From assembly GCA_022578605.1 (NCBI GenBank), contig MU394052.1:744001-808000 (forward strand): a stretch of DNA of 64,000 nucleotides, given 5' to 3'. This document shows, in pieces, positions 34,546 through 46,884 of this stretch. Source of the stretch: Camillea tinctor (lineage: Eukaryota; Ascomycota; Sordariomycetes; Xylariales; Xylariaceae). A program made the position numbers and the translations under genes. Each line of letters starts with the position of its first letter. The stretch's first letter is position 1. Below the pieces are notes generated by a model. It ran no database searches and was not told where the DNA came from. It saw only the letters and a list, made by a program, of their open reading frames with translations.

Positions 34546-37500
34546 GGGCATGAGAGATGGGTGTTCTAGACGAGGATATGAAAACAAAAAAGTTGGGGGT
34601 TTGCTTGGAAGCATAAGATGATTAATAGGCCAGTGTAATAGGGGCGGCAGTCTTTTGTAAGAGGTACGAGTCAAGAAAATGATGTCCTACCCCCTCAGGA
34701 GGTTTGCAAAGGTTTGAAGAGACCACACCAATGAAGAGCCAATCCACGACTTCTACACCACTACCAATTCCATGCTCTACCGATTCAGGCGTGCATACTA
34801 TGATGAAAGGATCTTTGGTTCTTAAATGTTTGTTGCTTTCAATAAGCCGGTGTGCTATGATCGGGAGGCACGGACGATAAACATAAAAGCTTGACAGGCG
34901 TAACTAATTAGTTGATCAGGGGAGAGCTTAATATAAGATTACATATGCACATACATATGTAGTGCAGGTGAACGGCAAGGTACAGGCATCGTACATATAC
35001 ACTACCTACGTACATACACATGCAACAGAGCGCACAGCGAGACAAGAGTGGGGCCGGTCACCTAGGTAGATAAGACTAACAACTATGTGTTATGTAGAGT
35101 ATTATGTACCTAGGAAACCGGCGCCAACAAGGTCAGCCCGCAGAGGAGCGCCGGCCGGGGACGAGCTTCTTTCTTGCGATCATCCCTTACAGTATGTGGC
35201 ACTAGGTATAGGTCATAGGTGGACCGGGCACGGTTTAGAAAACTATTGCTCAAGAGCTCGTACTTTCCAACATTCATGAGAATACCAACTATGAAAGAAC
35301 GATCAATTATCAGTTTATTCACGATTGATAAACGGTTTGACAATTCTTAAACGTTTAAAAATAGAGATACTTTTATATATTGTCATTAAAACGCTATTTG
35401 ATGCTATAAAATTAATGAATTCTTGAGCAACTGTTAATCAAAACCTGCAAGTCCTGCTATAGGTATGGGCCTGAGCGGTCTAGACTTACTGGGTTAGCAA
35501 GGCGGTGGTGAATTCTGTCTAACGTACGTTCCAATGTCATCACTTCTAGAGTATCATGAGGCTGGGCCCTACTTTATCACTGTGGAGGTGCGGGATGAGA
35601 CAGAAAACTATATTGTTATCTGCTAGCACTTGGTGAGCTTAATAGTAAAGTGTAGGTTCGATTCCTATGAGCGCTATTGGTATCTTTCTATTAGCTCATC
35701 TCTAGCTTCTCCTACCTGAACTATATACTTAACTTAGCTGCCTATGTACACTTGCTTCATACATGTGGATAAACAACCCATCTGCTAGTAAACTAACTAT
35801 ACTATGTTGTGGAATGAGATATTGCGGAACTAACCGAGCCGGTTCACCTCCTCGGTTATGGTACTACCTAGGTAATGATGGAAGTGTATGAGTTTCGGGT
35901 CAGGTGTTTCGTTTCTAGACGGGAATCTTACATTCTCTCTTCGCTGTTTGAGGCGGAGTTCCAGCTGGTCCCATGTAATTCCCTCGATGGAGACGTTTGA
36001 TTGTCTTGCCTTGGAAGCAGGCAGGTATATAGTAAGCTAGAAGTGCACATGCAACCTGAGTGGGTGTGATCAAGAAAGAAAAGAAAAAAGAAATCTGTGA
36101 CGTGAATAAGCCCCTAACCGAAGGATGCAAAATCAAGTGAACTTTCTACCCCTTGGCCCGACGACCCAGTGAGCAGATAGGGTTACCTTAGCAGCTGACT
36201 AGCTACATGTATGCAAATACCGAGTTAGGACCTTGGTATGGTATGGTACTTAAGTTATGTAACTACACACTACATAGCAAGCTAAGGTAGGTTTACCAAG
36301 GGTCTTTTCCCCCCTTCTAGGTTCTTGTCGCCGTTTCGGCTTCCCCACACTCTGGGGATGGCTTGGCACAATGACGCTATGTTGCCTAGGTTGGTAGTTC
36401 AGAGAAAAGCCTAGCCCTTGGCTGGCTGGATCTTTTTTACACTAAGAGGAGGAAAAGGCGGGGTGAGAAAAGTGAAAGGGAACCTTCTTACAATAGGCAT
36501 CTACTCACCTTGTTATCAGTTTGGTTAATAATCTTGACCATATAATATAACATACGGCAAAAGGAAAGGGAAAATAAGCAAAAGTAAAAAGGGGGGTAGT
36601 ATACAGCAATAGACGGTATCAGCCTCTAAGTCCTTCGTCTGGGTTGTGACGGTGACCCTTTCAGTCGGGACGGGGAAATTGGTTCCAACATTGGTCTAGG
36701 TTAACCTAGTACTTAGTGAGCCCGCTTCTTGGTAATGGATCGTCGAAGAAACGAAGTGTTGAGATTGGTTGTCTAAAAGTCATGCTACACTACTCAGCTT
36801 AAATAACCCAAGAGAGGGAAGGTGAGGGTTGGGGAGGGAGGGGTGCTAATTTGTGTTATCTCATTAGGTCACACCTCTGCTTTTCCCAAGAGAGAGATAA
36901 GCCTTTTTATCGCACGGTTGGCTACTCCCCCAGAGTGCAATGATTAGCCCCCCTAGAGCCTTTTCCTTTTTTTCTGCCAAGGGGGGTGGACGTTTAAATA
37001 GTTTGATAATCCTGGAGATGGGGAAATGCGGGGTTACAATGACCTCTTGACTAAGAGGGGGGGAAGAGGCCTTCGACCTGGTTGCTGCTCGTCTCACCCA
37101 CCATCTCTACTAACACTACTAGCATAACTAACCTAACCTAGTACAATTATTCCAGTGCACAGCCTTCAATCTTCCATGTTTCCATGTTTCCATATTCCCC
37201 TTTTCATCAAAGTCCAAGCTCTAGATGTAAAAGAATCCCCCCACCTGCCCTGCTTCGTCCAGGATGTAGGACCGGCTCGCTGGGGACTTCGCTTGTATGC
37301 AAGTTGGTGTAAGGATTGATGATGCGGTCGTCGTACGGATAGCACAGAGACGTTACTGCATGAAAATCAAGGGACGTTACCATTCATGGTGCCACCTGAT
37401 TTGCTATTTTGCTTGACCAAGAGAGCCGAGATTATCCCCCTAGTCACATCAATCATCAACGAAGATGTAGTTCGTCTTGAATCATGAAACCCCCACCAAA

Positions 37501-39156
37501 AGCGAATACCTCTGAGAGACACGACCTGCGGTGGTACTGTACACGTGCATGAGTGCATAAGAGAGAGAAGCTTTGGCTGGGCCTAAGTTAGATATAGTCA
37601 GTCCTACATACTAAGAGGCTTGCTGCAGTGAGGTTGGATTGCACATCATGTTGCCGATCACTGGGATCTTAGGGTCCCATGTATCAATGGGGGGGTTGCA
37701 TAGCTGGAGCTAGGGACTGTATATGTTGGCGACCCGGCGCGCCCCCTTTTATGTACATTATACTATTGGCTTCCCGTCTCGCAGGAGCTTATATAATATA
37801 CCGGGAACTCTGGTCTTATGTAGTCCGAGGCTCATGTAGTATTTTTTTCACCCCGGGAAATTCGATAGATGAAACAATTCTTATATAGATCTTCGCTCGG
37901 CAGCACAACTGCGTGTGTACATCGAGATATCGGTAGTTGACACGTCTTCGGGCTACCGGGTCTATGACACAATATCAGACACACTACCTAGGTCATGTAG
38001 GTACTAGTTGTCTTGTGTAAGTTAAAACGCGCATGCAATCACAAAATAGAACATACCTAGATACCTTACATTAGATGGGTAAAACCCATCATCAGCGTAG
38101 CTGGCAGGCTGGGTAGGATGAATTGGTAGTACTTAGTTACTCTGGTCTCACCGGTTTTCTCTCCCGTCCTCTGTGTATAAATAATCCACAAGGGGGAACA
38201 CCAAGGAGCAATTAAAAAGCAAACATCGTGACCAATAAAGCCAACGTCATATATACGCGCTATATCTGGGCAGATCCTTCGCCGAGAGACGAATCATACC
38301 CAAAGTATTTCTTTTTATCTTCGTCCTGTTTTTGCCTTTGCACCGCGAACCTCTCGGCAAGGTATGGAGTGGGAATCCACTCCCACGTTAACTGGGGGTT
38401 TGGGGTTCCATAGGGCTAGAAGTAGGTTTATGTATGTATCAATATGTATAGTCTAGTCATAGCAGACATGAAGGGTTCTAAGTTTTAGGTCGCTGCTGTG
38501 CGTACCTAGAACTGGAAGGCGCCGACAACGGTCGAGCGGAAGACAAGTTGACTCCACTGACTTCCGGTCCGTTGCCCCCCCCTTCAAGGGGAGACTAAAT
38601 CAAGGTGCTACCGACAACTGAGGTATCACCGCGTACTAGCGAAAGTACCCCCGCGTAGGTGAACGGGGTCTGAGGTACTTACGCAACAACATGCAGTAGC
38701 CAGGCAGGCAGGTACCCAGGTAGGTAATAAGCTGCCTTGCATTCGTCCAACAACACATGGGCACCCCGTAAACTAGCCAGCCTCTAGGAATCTACGGAGT
38801 ATTTTGCCGTAATACAAAAAGTTGCTTTGTTCTCTCCCCAAATCCCCCGTCAAACAACTCTTCGTCTATTCAACACCACATCCTTTTTTCTTTTTTTTCC
38901 TCTTTCACCTTTCTCACTCACACCAAACTCTCCCCTCTTCCTCCATTTTGTACAACATTTCTTCCAGAGTTGTTGTTTATCTACGCATCATATACCATTA
39001 ATTGTGTTATTTTTGTTATATAACACCCCCAATTGGTCTTTTGCGCTCCTTAAAACAAGCTCAATTCATACTCGCAAATCTCGTCCCAAATCCTCCCCCC
39101 TACCTAGACCAGAGTACCCCGCAGCGTCAGCAGCTTTCAACCACCACCCCACCATC
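34546..39156. other. 4.6 kb gene-poor region
   Basis: No gene is convincing here. The stretch 35330-35460 is very AT-rich. A tRNA-like A/B-box segment lies at about 35622-35676. TACCTAGGTA occurs at 35865-35874 with relatives near 35060, 35107, 36387 and 37986. A purine/poly-G-rich tract is near 37050-37075. The right end, about 38870-38960, is a C/T-rich leader for the acetyl-CoA synthetase gene. The AT-rich block may be a decayed repeat, but nothing is recognisable. Confidence 0.5.
35622..35676 (+). pseudogene. Possible tRNA-derived relic (SINE-like pol III boxes)
   Basis: An A-box-like D arm (TAGCACTTGGTGAGCTT, 35624-35640) is followed by a perfect B box and T arm: stem GTAGG, loop TTCGATT, stem CCTAT (35652-35668). 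Between them only about 11 nt remain, so the anticodon arm is missing. The following 7 nt find no 5' acceptor partner. It cannot be a working tRNA; a truncated tRNA or the head of a SINE fits. Confidence 0.35.
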
Positions 39157-41619
39157 ATGGGTGAAGCAGGCAAGACCCCGGTGGTTGCTGAGGCCCATCT
39201 GGTCGACACTTTTCGTAAGAATCCCTCAGGATTCCTTTTTGGGTCTTTTCATTTTTGTCTTGCAAGGTGCACTGAGAAATTCCCTGTCCTGTGATGCTAA
39301 TTGAACACGTTACAGACCCCCCGCAGAAGATGCTCGATAGTAAGCTATTTCTACCCCCTTTTAACTAGAGCCCCCCATTTTTGGGGGGCCTGCTATATGA
39401 GGCGTAAGAGTGAAGCTAACCCAAGATAGAGCACCCTAGCAAGCCTCACATCAGTAGTAAGCTCCACAAACATACGTTTTCCCCCCATTTGTTGTGATCT
39501 GACTAACACTTCTTAGGCTTGGAGGAATACCAACAACTCTATAAGGAATCTATTACGGAGCCCGAGAAGTTCTGGGCAAAGAAGGCGAGAGAGCTCTTGA
39601 CGTGGCAGCGGGACTTCGAGACCGTCCGTACCGGAACTCTAGAAGATGGCAATGTAGGCTGGTTTGTTGAAGGCCAGCTCAATGCCGCCTACAACTGTGT
39701 CGACCGGCATGCCTTCAAAGACCCGAACAAGGTTGCCCTCATCTACGAAGCCGACGAGCCTAACGATGGCCGGACCCTCACTTACTCGGAACTCTTGCGC
39801 GAGGTTTGCCGAGTCGCTTACGTCCTCAAAAAGATGGGTGTCAGAAAAGGAGACACCGTCGCAATTTACCTACCTATGATTCCCGAGGCTATTATCGCTT
39901 TTATGGCCATCACCCGTATTGGCGCCATCCACTCGGTAGTATTTGCTGGTTTCTCAGCCGATTCCTTACGTGATCGGGTTATTGATGCACAGTCCAAAGT
40001 GGTCATAACGTCGGACGAAGGGAAGCGCGGTGGGAAGTTGATCGGCACCAAGCGCATTGTCGACGATGCATTGAAGCAGTGCCCCGATGTCACGGGCGTC
40101 TTGGTCTTCAAGCGTACCGGTGCTGATGTTCCCTTCACACCAGGTCGGGACTTGTGGTGGCACGAGGAGGTTGAAAAATGGCCGTCGTATATAGCTCCGG
40201 AGGTTATGAATTCGGAGGACCCTCTTTTCTTACTATACACGTCTGGCTCCACCGGTAAGCCAAAGGGTGTTATGCACACTACTGCAGGGTACTTGCTCGG
40301 CGCTGCCATGACTGGGAAGTACGTATTCGACATTCACGACGGGGACCGATACTTCTGTGGCGGAGACGTCGGCTGGATTACCGGACACACATACGTCGTA
40401 TACGCGCCTCTCCTCCTCGGTGTATCTACGGTTGTATTTGAGGGCACACCGGCATACCCGAACTTCTCGCGGTACTGGGATATCATCGAAAAGCACAATG
40501 TTACCCAATTCTATGTTGCGCCGACAGCTCTGAGACTGCTGAAGCGTGCGGGAGACCACTATGTCAAAGCCCATATGCCCAACCTGAGAGTCCTCGGATC
40601 GGTCGGTGAGCCTATTGCGGCTGAGGTTTGGAAGTGGTACTTTGAGGTTGTCGGAAAGGAAGAGGCTCATATCGTCGATGTAAGTCCGAATCATTGATCC
40701 CTTCCGTTCGTTTTAAACCAGCTGCTAACTGAGCAGACCTACTGGCAAACCGAAACCGGATCAAACGTTATCACACCTCTAGCCGGCGTGACCCCAACGA
40801 AACCCGGAAGCGCGTCTCTACCGTTTTTCGGAATTGAGCCTGCTATTATTGACCCTGTTTCTGGTGACGAAATTCACGGAAACGATGTTGAGGGTGTATT
40901 GGCGTTCAAGCAGCCATGGCCTAGCATGGCTCGTACTGTCTGGGGTGCACACAAGAGATACATGGAGACGTACCTGAACGTCTATAAGGGCTACTACGTA
41001 AGTCGCCAATGCTTTGAATAGTTTCAGAGATGATGTTGCTAAGTCGAAATTCTAGTTCACCGGCGATGGAGCTGGCCGTGACCATGAAGGATTCTACTGG
41101 ATCCGAGGACGAGTTGATGATGTGGTCAACGTCAGTGGTCATCGTCTATCAACCGCTGAGATAGAAGCTGCACTGATTGAACACCACGCTGTGGCCGAAG
41201 CGGCCGTGGTTGGTGTTGCCGATGAGCTTACGGGTCAGGCCGTGAATGCATTCGTCGCCATCAAAGACGGCAATGAGTCTACCGATGCTCTGAGAAAGGA
41301 GTTTATTCTCCAAGTGCGGAAGAGCATTGGACCATTCGCTGCCCCCAAGGCAGTGTATATCGTACCCGACCTCCCTAAAACTCGTAGCGGCAAGATCATG
41401 CGTCGCATTCTGAGAAAGATCTTGGCGGGTGAAGAGGACCAGCTTGGTGACATTTCAACGGTTAGTAACACCTGCCAACTAATTTTTTTTCTCTCCATCT
41501 TTTACCTTCAAAAAAAAAACTTTGCGTGATAGCTGCTAACATGAATTGTGACATAGCTTTCCGACCCTAACGTCGTTGCTAGGATCATCACGGTAGTTAA
41601 GGAAGCAAGAAAGAAATAA
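39157..41619 (+). CDS. facA: Acetyl-CoA synthetase (AMP-forming)
   Basis: The enzyme converts acetate, ATP and CoA to acetyl-CoA and is needed for growth on acetate and for cytosolic/nuclear acetyl-CoA. Seven exons (39157-39214, 39316-39339, 39430-39456, 39517-40679, 40737-40997, 41056-41460, 41557-41619) encode 666 residues, the normal length. The 5' end is cut into three small exons; their phases join to give [20 protein letters not shown]. Motifs: [15 protein letters not shown] (about residues 276-290), [65 protein letters not shown], and the adenylation lysine in [13 protein letters not shown] (Lys624). The gene is acu-5 in Neurospora and facA in Aspergillus. Confidence 0.95.
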
Positions 41620-44514
41620 GGCGCATACAACAGATGGGTTCATGTTTTAGTAAAGGGTTTCTGATACCACCATAATGTAAATTGGCATTAGTTGAGAATA
41701 TGTCGAGGGTTCTATACACGTGACATGATGGTGCCGAGTGTTTCTCTGTATGGGCCGTACCCGTCTTGCTATACTTCGGCAGGTGCTCATAATGGCTGCG
41801 CGCCGCTCAGCTGGTCGGCGTTAATGGGCTTAACCTGGAGTAAGCACCGAAAACAGCACTCGGGAAGTCTACCTAGGCTATTAGACTAGCTTATATTAGA
41901 TGCTAGAGGTGTGTTGAGTAGAGCCCCTATTGGCCGAGATGCAAGGGTAGCGGCATACATACGGTAGTATAGTCGTAGCACAGATCAAATGACAAGTTGC
42001 CGCCGAGTACTACGGGCACTTAAAAGGATGGGAAGCAGCATGCTAGCGACAGTAAGAAAGTTGCCAAGCTAGGCGCTGCCTTGTTGGCGTTGGACACATT
42101 TCGACATATTCTCCCTCCTTCTGACTGCGCCACCATGCTTCAGCGTAAAGTTGCTTACACATATGTGCAGAAGCAGCAGGAAGAGGGCAAAACAAGTGAG
42201 GAGAACAGAACCAAGGGAACGGACGACGCGTCATGAAAGAGTGCCCAGAAGGGCTAACGACTTGGCAGTATGTTTTGGCTTGCAGGAATCTCGCGAGCCA
42301 TCATGAAGAGAGTCCTATCTCGCAGCAGCAGACTCCAAGATTTTCTAAAGGTCACAGCAACGAACGGTGTTGTTAGTTTGACAATGCAACCCGGCATGAA
42401 TGGCTTGCCGGGCTGGGCTGTGCTTCATACATTGGATTAAGACGTAAAGGAAGGCATTGCGTATCGGTTCGCTGGGCATTAGTCAAGACCTGTGCTAAGG
42501 AAATGATACCCTTACTTTACTCTACCTTACCTTTTTATCTACAACTAGGTTTTTGGGTATATATGTCCGATGTATTATATGTAACCTAGCAGAAACGTGG
42601 GTTTATTTAGACTTATTCATCCCTTTTATTTAGTTTCAAAACATCACTTACCTACATACTCCGTACTACCCAACCTACCTAACTTACTTACCTACGCGAG
42701 CCTCCTCTTCAGAATAGCGAAATTACAGAAACCCGTTGTGCTGGGTCGACTTCTCTGAAACAAGGCAGAGAGAGGAGACTACCTACCTATCTATCATTGT
42801 AAGTATGTCCTAAATTACGTACCTACCCAAGAGCGAGCAGGTGTTTGTGTGTTTACGTGTGTGCGTGTATGATCCTCTGCATCGGAAATTCTTTACGTTT
42901 TCTGTCGGTGGAATTGTAGATCGTCTCTGCCTCACTTTCTTTTTTTTCTCCCCTTTTTTCTTTCTTTTCCGTTTTTTGTATTGTGCTGTGCGGGTTGGTG
43001 GTGTTGATGCAGCCCACAGATTTGATACAACCTACATGAGGAATTACACATTTGATCTGTTGTGCATCCGTCTTATCTGATCCTTTCTGTTGTTGTCCGT
43101 GGTTTTCTTATTACCTACTTTACCTCTCTCTCTGCCAATCCTATGACCTGCATACTTGTTTCTTTTCTCCCCTTTCTTCTTTTCTCTCTCTCTCTCTTTT
43201 CTTTTTAATCCGTTTCATTTTGTTTCCCTTATATTTACAATAAAATCTTGCCCATCATACTTATTATTACTTGACAGCCTGACAGCTCGACAGCCTGCTT
43301 ATAAACCCCCCAAACTGTGCCTGTAACAGACAAGCGATTGCCCAATCCCTCCCCGCAAATTCCATAACCAACTTATACAAATAAAATCGGGGCTGCCGTG
43401 CTAGCCGATCGCAGAAATCCACTAGGTACGAGGTTGCTATTCTGGGGGCCCTGTCAGGACTAGCACGTCAACCCGGTCTGTCCAATCAGGTGGCATATTT
43501 GCCCCTTCGTCTCACGCTTATTCGCCCGAGGGGTCCATAATTCACACCAGGTCTTGGGCGGGTCTGGGTCATCCACCCTTTCTTTACCTATCCATTTCAA
43601 TTTACACACTGAAACACTTTTAGTGTACAATCAACATATTGTACAAGTAAGTTACTAAACGAACATTAATCAACACAAATCATATTGCAATAGAGAGTTG
43701 AAGAGAGATCCGTCAAGAGAGTAGGTTGACTGATCATTATCGACTTTGCAGAACCAAGAAAAGAACAGCATCGGATAGGATAGAACAGGGCAGCACGCAT
43801 TATTATCGTTCGTCTGATAATAGTGGATAAGTACCCGTACTATACCGTACCGTATACCGTATCCGTACCTTACATACTTTGCTTACCTTACACACTAGGT
43901 ACTACCTATTACCTATTACCTATACCATATACTATACTTCGTTTTTTTTCTCTCTCTCTCTACACTAGTAAACCGGGTTACAACATTACCTCTTTTTTTT
44001 TTCTCCCATTCTTTTATTTGATTGTTACAACCAACCAACCAACCCCCTCGTCTTTCCTTTTCCCTCTTGTTTTTTTACGTATTGCCAATACACATTTGCG
44101 TTACGCTGTGTTGCCCAGCAAAACCCGCCCAGCTTTCAGGGACTACGTTAGAGTAAAAAAGGCCCGGGATCCTATCGCCGAGCCTTGACTTGTCCCTGGC
44201 GGATACCGTTTCTGTCTCATCCTCGAATACTCGCATTTACTTCCTTGGACCCCCTCCGATCAGATTCTAGGTAATTCCTATCCGATTTGTTCTTCCGATC
44301 AAGACTGCCGACTACTTTGATTTGAATATCTCGTTCGGATTTCCGGAATAGGGACATTCGCAACCAAAAACATTTACTACGAATTATACAACACTCGGAT
44401 GGGTCCCTGAGATAGAGAAACTGTCCCGCTATAGGGACCATTTTACTTCCCATTCGCTTAAATACCATAATCACAACAAAGAAGAGGGGAAAAGAAAAGG
44501 AGAAAGAAAAGAAG
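41620..44514. other. 2.9 kb spacer upstream of the ADAM gene
   Basis: It contains the 3' end of the acetyl-CoA synthetase gene and the promoter and leader of the protease gene. C/T-rich blocks occur at about 42935-42970, 43150-43205 and 43940-44075, and TACCGTA/ACCTATTACC short tandem repeats at about 43838-43935. No gene is supported. Confidence 0.5.
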
Positions 44515-46884
44515 ATGCGCTGGTTTATCACGGCTACGGCCGCCGTTCTATTGGCCCTTTCATCCTCATCAGAAGCACACTCAGTAAAACGAAACCCTCT
44601 AAATTACATCACCCGAGTCGATAATCCCATAATACATACCCCTTCTAATCGCGTTCATGCATACTCCTCATTCGACCTCTCATTCCTCCTGCACGACCAG
44701 AAAGACAAGGTCCGCATATCACTAGAACCTAACCACGATGTCCTGTCCGATACAGCAACCGTACAGTATCTCGCCCCCGACGGCACCATCCGGTACGAGG
44801 AGAAGGTAGAGAGGGCAGATCATAGGGTATTCAAGGGTCACGCATTCGTCCAACATCCGCATCACTCAGAATGGATCAATTCGGGCTGGGCACGAATAAC
44901 AGTTCACCGAGACGGACCGAGGCCGATCTTCGAGGGGACTTTCCGGGTAAACGGGAACCATCACCATATCCAGACCGGATCTACTTACAGACAAACGCGA
45001 CTGGACGAGGACCCTGAAGCGCTCGACGCAGACGACGACTACATGCTGGTTTGGAGAGACACCGACGTAATGTCCGATGCGCAACCTCTGAGCCAGGAAC
45101 TGAAACGCGGGCTGGACGAGAGCGACTCTGTCTGTTCGTATGATGGGCTAGAGTTCAACAACTTGGACGATCACCCGGTTCGGCGTGGTCTGGATATCCG
45201 CGACCTATCGGCGGTGGATGCGAGAGGGCTGTTTGGTCGTCAGATCGATCCAACCACCGGTGGTAATGGCGCTGGCGTAAATCTTGCCAATAGCATTGGC
45301 TCGACTGCGGGTTGCCCGACTACCCGCAGGGTTGCGCTGGTGGGTATTGCGACGGATTGCACATACACGGCACAGTTCGACAGCAACGCAGATACACGGT
45401 CTAACATCATTCAAATGGTCAACTCGGCATCGGCGGTGTACGAGAACACGTTCAATATCTCGCTAGGTATCCAGAACTTGACTATTAGCGACCCGTCTTG
45501 TCCTGGCACTCCACCGTCCGGCTCTCAGTGGAACCAGGCCTGCAGCAGTAGCGTCACGATTACAGATCGCCTCAACCTGTTCTCCGCTTGGAGGGGCCAG
45601 TTTAATGACACCAACGCCTACTGGACCCTTCTTAGTACTTGCAATACCGATGCTGCTGTCGGCCTGGCTTGGCTGGGACAGGTCTGTTCCCAGGGTTCTA
45701 CGGGCGGAGACAACGAGACCATCGCCGGCGCCAATGTCGTCGTGCGGACCAACACCGAATGGCAGGTATTCGCCCATGAGAGTGGTCACACGTTTGGCGC
45801 GGTTCATGACTGCACGTCGAGCACGTGTTCAGACGGCACCGCCTCCATGTCCAGATGTTGTCCGCTGAGTAGCTCGTCGTGTGATGCTCAGGGCACTTAC
45901 ATCATGAATCCATCGACCGCGCCCGGCATCACCCAGTTCTCCCCATGTACCGTTGGTAATATATGTTCCGCCATGGGCCGGAACAGTATCAACACGGCCT
46001 GTCTGAGCAATAACAGGGATGTGGTTACCATTACTGGGAGTCAGTGTGGCAATGGTATTGTAGAGGCAGGAGAGGACTGCGACTGTGGTGGTGAGAATGG
46101 CTGCAGTGATAACAGCTGCTGTGACGCAGCCACGTGCCGGTTTAGGGGCAGCGCTGTTTGCGACCCTTCCAACGAAGACTGCTGTACTAGCCAATGCCAG
46201 TTTGCCTCCCAGGGGACCATCTGTCGCGACAGCACTAGCTCATGTGACCCTCAAGAAACATGTAGTGGTACAGCCGCTACGTGCCCCGCGGATGTCAAGG
46301 CACCGGACGGGCAAAGTTGTGGTTCGAGCGGCGCTGGTCTCACCTGCGCCTCCGGTCAATGTACCTCTCGCGATTTGCAGTGTCAGACACTAGTTGGCAC
46401 CTTGACCAATAACAATGCCACCACCGCCTGCGACTCCCAGAGCTGTCTTCTCCGCTGTGCTTCCTCACGGCTTGGACCGGACGCCTGTTATGATATGCAA
46501 CAGTACTTCCTCGACGGCACGCCGTGCGAAGGGGGAGGACACTGTAACAACGGCCAGTGTCAAGGGGCGAATTTCATCGATCAGGTCGGCAGTCTCTTCG
46601 AGGACAACAGGGACATTGTCATTCCCGTCGTATCGTCTGTCGGTGGGCTAATAGTCCTTGCCATTTTGTGCTGCTGCTTCTCTTGCATAAGACGGAGAGT
46701 ACGTAGGAGAAGAGTATTGCGAAAGGCTCGGCAGAACAGCAGCTGGATTGGAGGCGGCCCAATGCCGGCTGGCGCCCTTCGAGCACCACCACCAGCCGCA
46801 TCTCGGAGCAGGAGCCGACCGGATGGGCGGGAAGGCGTACCTTGGGCGACGAGACCGGCAGTACCCACGGCACGGTGGGGTTGA
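44515..46884 (+). CDS. ADAM-type zinc metalloprotease with disintegrin domain
   Basis: One intronless frame encodes 789 residues. A signal peptide (MRWFITATAAVLLALSSSSEA) is followed by a prodomain of about 240 residues. The reprolysin-type catalytic domain (about residues 265-500) contains the zinc-binding motif HESGHTFGAVHD (His421, Glu422, His425, His431). MNPS (about 465-468) may be the Met-turn. A cysteine-rich disintegrin domain starts near residue 510 (CGNGIVEAGEDCDCGG), followed by a Cys-rich region to about 690. One membrane helix lies near 700-724, then an Arg-rich cytoplasmic stop-transfer and a Pro-rich tail. This is the layout of fungal ADAM proteins (ADM-A/ADM-B of aspergilli). 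It should act at the cell surface or in the secretory path; substrates are unknown. The ATG is preceded by an A/G-rich leader. Confidence 0.93.
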   Translation: MRWFITATAAVLLALSSSSEAHSVKRNPLNYITRVDNPIIHTPSNRVHAYSSFDLSFLLHDQKDKVRISLEPNHDVLSDTATVQYLAPDGTIRYEEKVERADHRVFKGHAFVQHPHHSEWINSGWARITVHRDGPRPIFEGTFRVNGNHHHIQTGSTYRQTRLDEDPEALDADDDYMLVWRDTDVMSDAQPLSQELKRGLDESDSVCSYDGLEFNNLDDHPVRRGLDIRDLSAVDARGLFGRQIDPTTGGNGAGVNLANSIGSTAGCPTTRRVALVGIATDCTYTAQFDSNADTRSNIIQMVNSASAVYENTFNISLGIQNLTISDPSCPGTPPSGSQWNQACSSSVTITDRLNLFSAWRGQFNDTNAYWTLLSTCNTDAAVGLAWLGQVCSQGSTGGDNETIAGANVVVRTNTEWQVFAHESGHTFGAVHDCTSSTCSDGTASMSRCCPLSSSSCDAQGTYIMNPSTAPGITQFSPCTVGNICSAMGRNSINTACLSNNRDVVTITGSQCGNGIVEAGEDCDCGGENGCSDNSCCDAATCRFRGSAVCDPSNEDCCTSQCQFASQGTICRDSTSSCDPQETCSGTAATCPADVKAPDGQSCGSSGAGLTCASGQCTSRDLQCQTLVGTLTNNNATTACDSQSCLLRCASSRLGPDACYDMQQYFLDGTPCEGGGHCNNGQCQGANFIDQVGSLFEDNRDIVIPVVSSVGGLIVLAILCCCFSCIRRRVRRRRVLRKARQNSSWIGGGPMPAGALRAPPPAASRSRSRPDGREGVPWATRPAVPTARWG

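Noticed and set aside
38827..39304. Open frames overlapping the first exon of the acetyl-CoA synthetase gene
   Set aside because: They begin without ATG and run through the C/T-rich leader; the conserved protein starts at 39157.
43823..44188. Open frame upstream of the ADAM gene rich in Tyr/Pro
   Set aside because: It has no ATG start and is made from TACC-type simple repeats and pyrimidine tracts in the leader.
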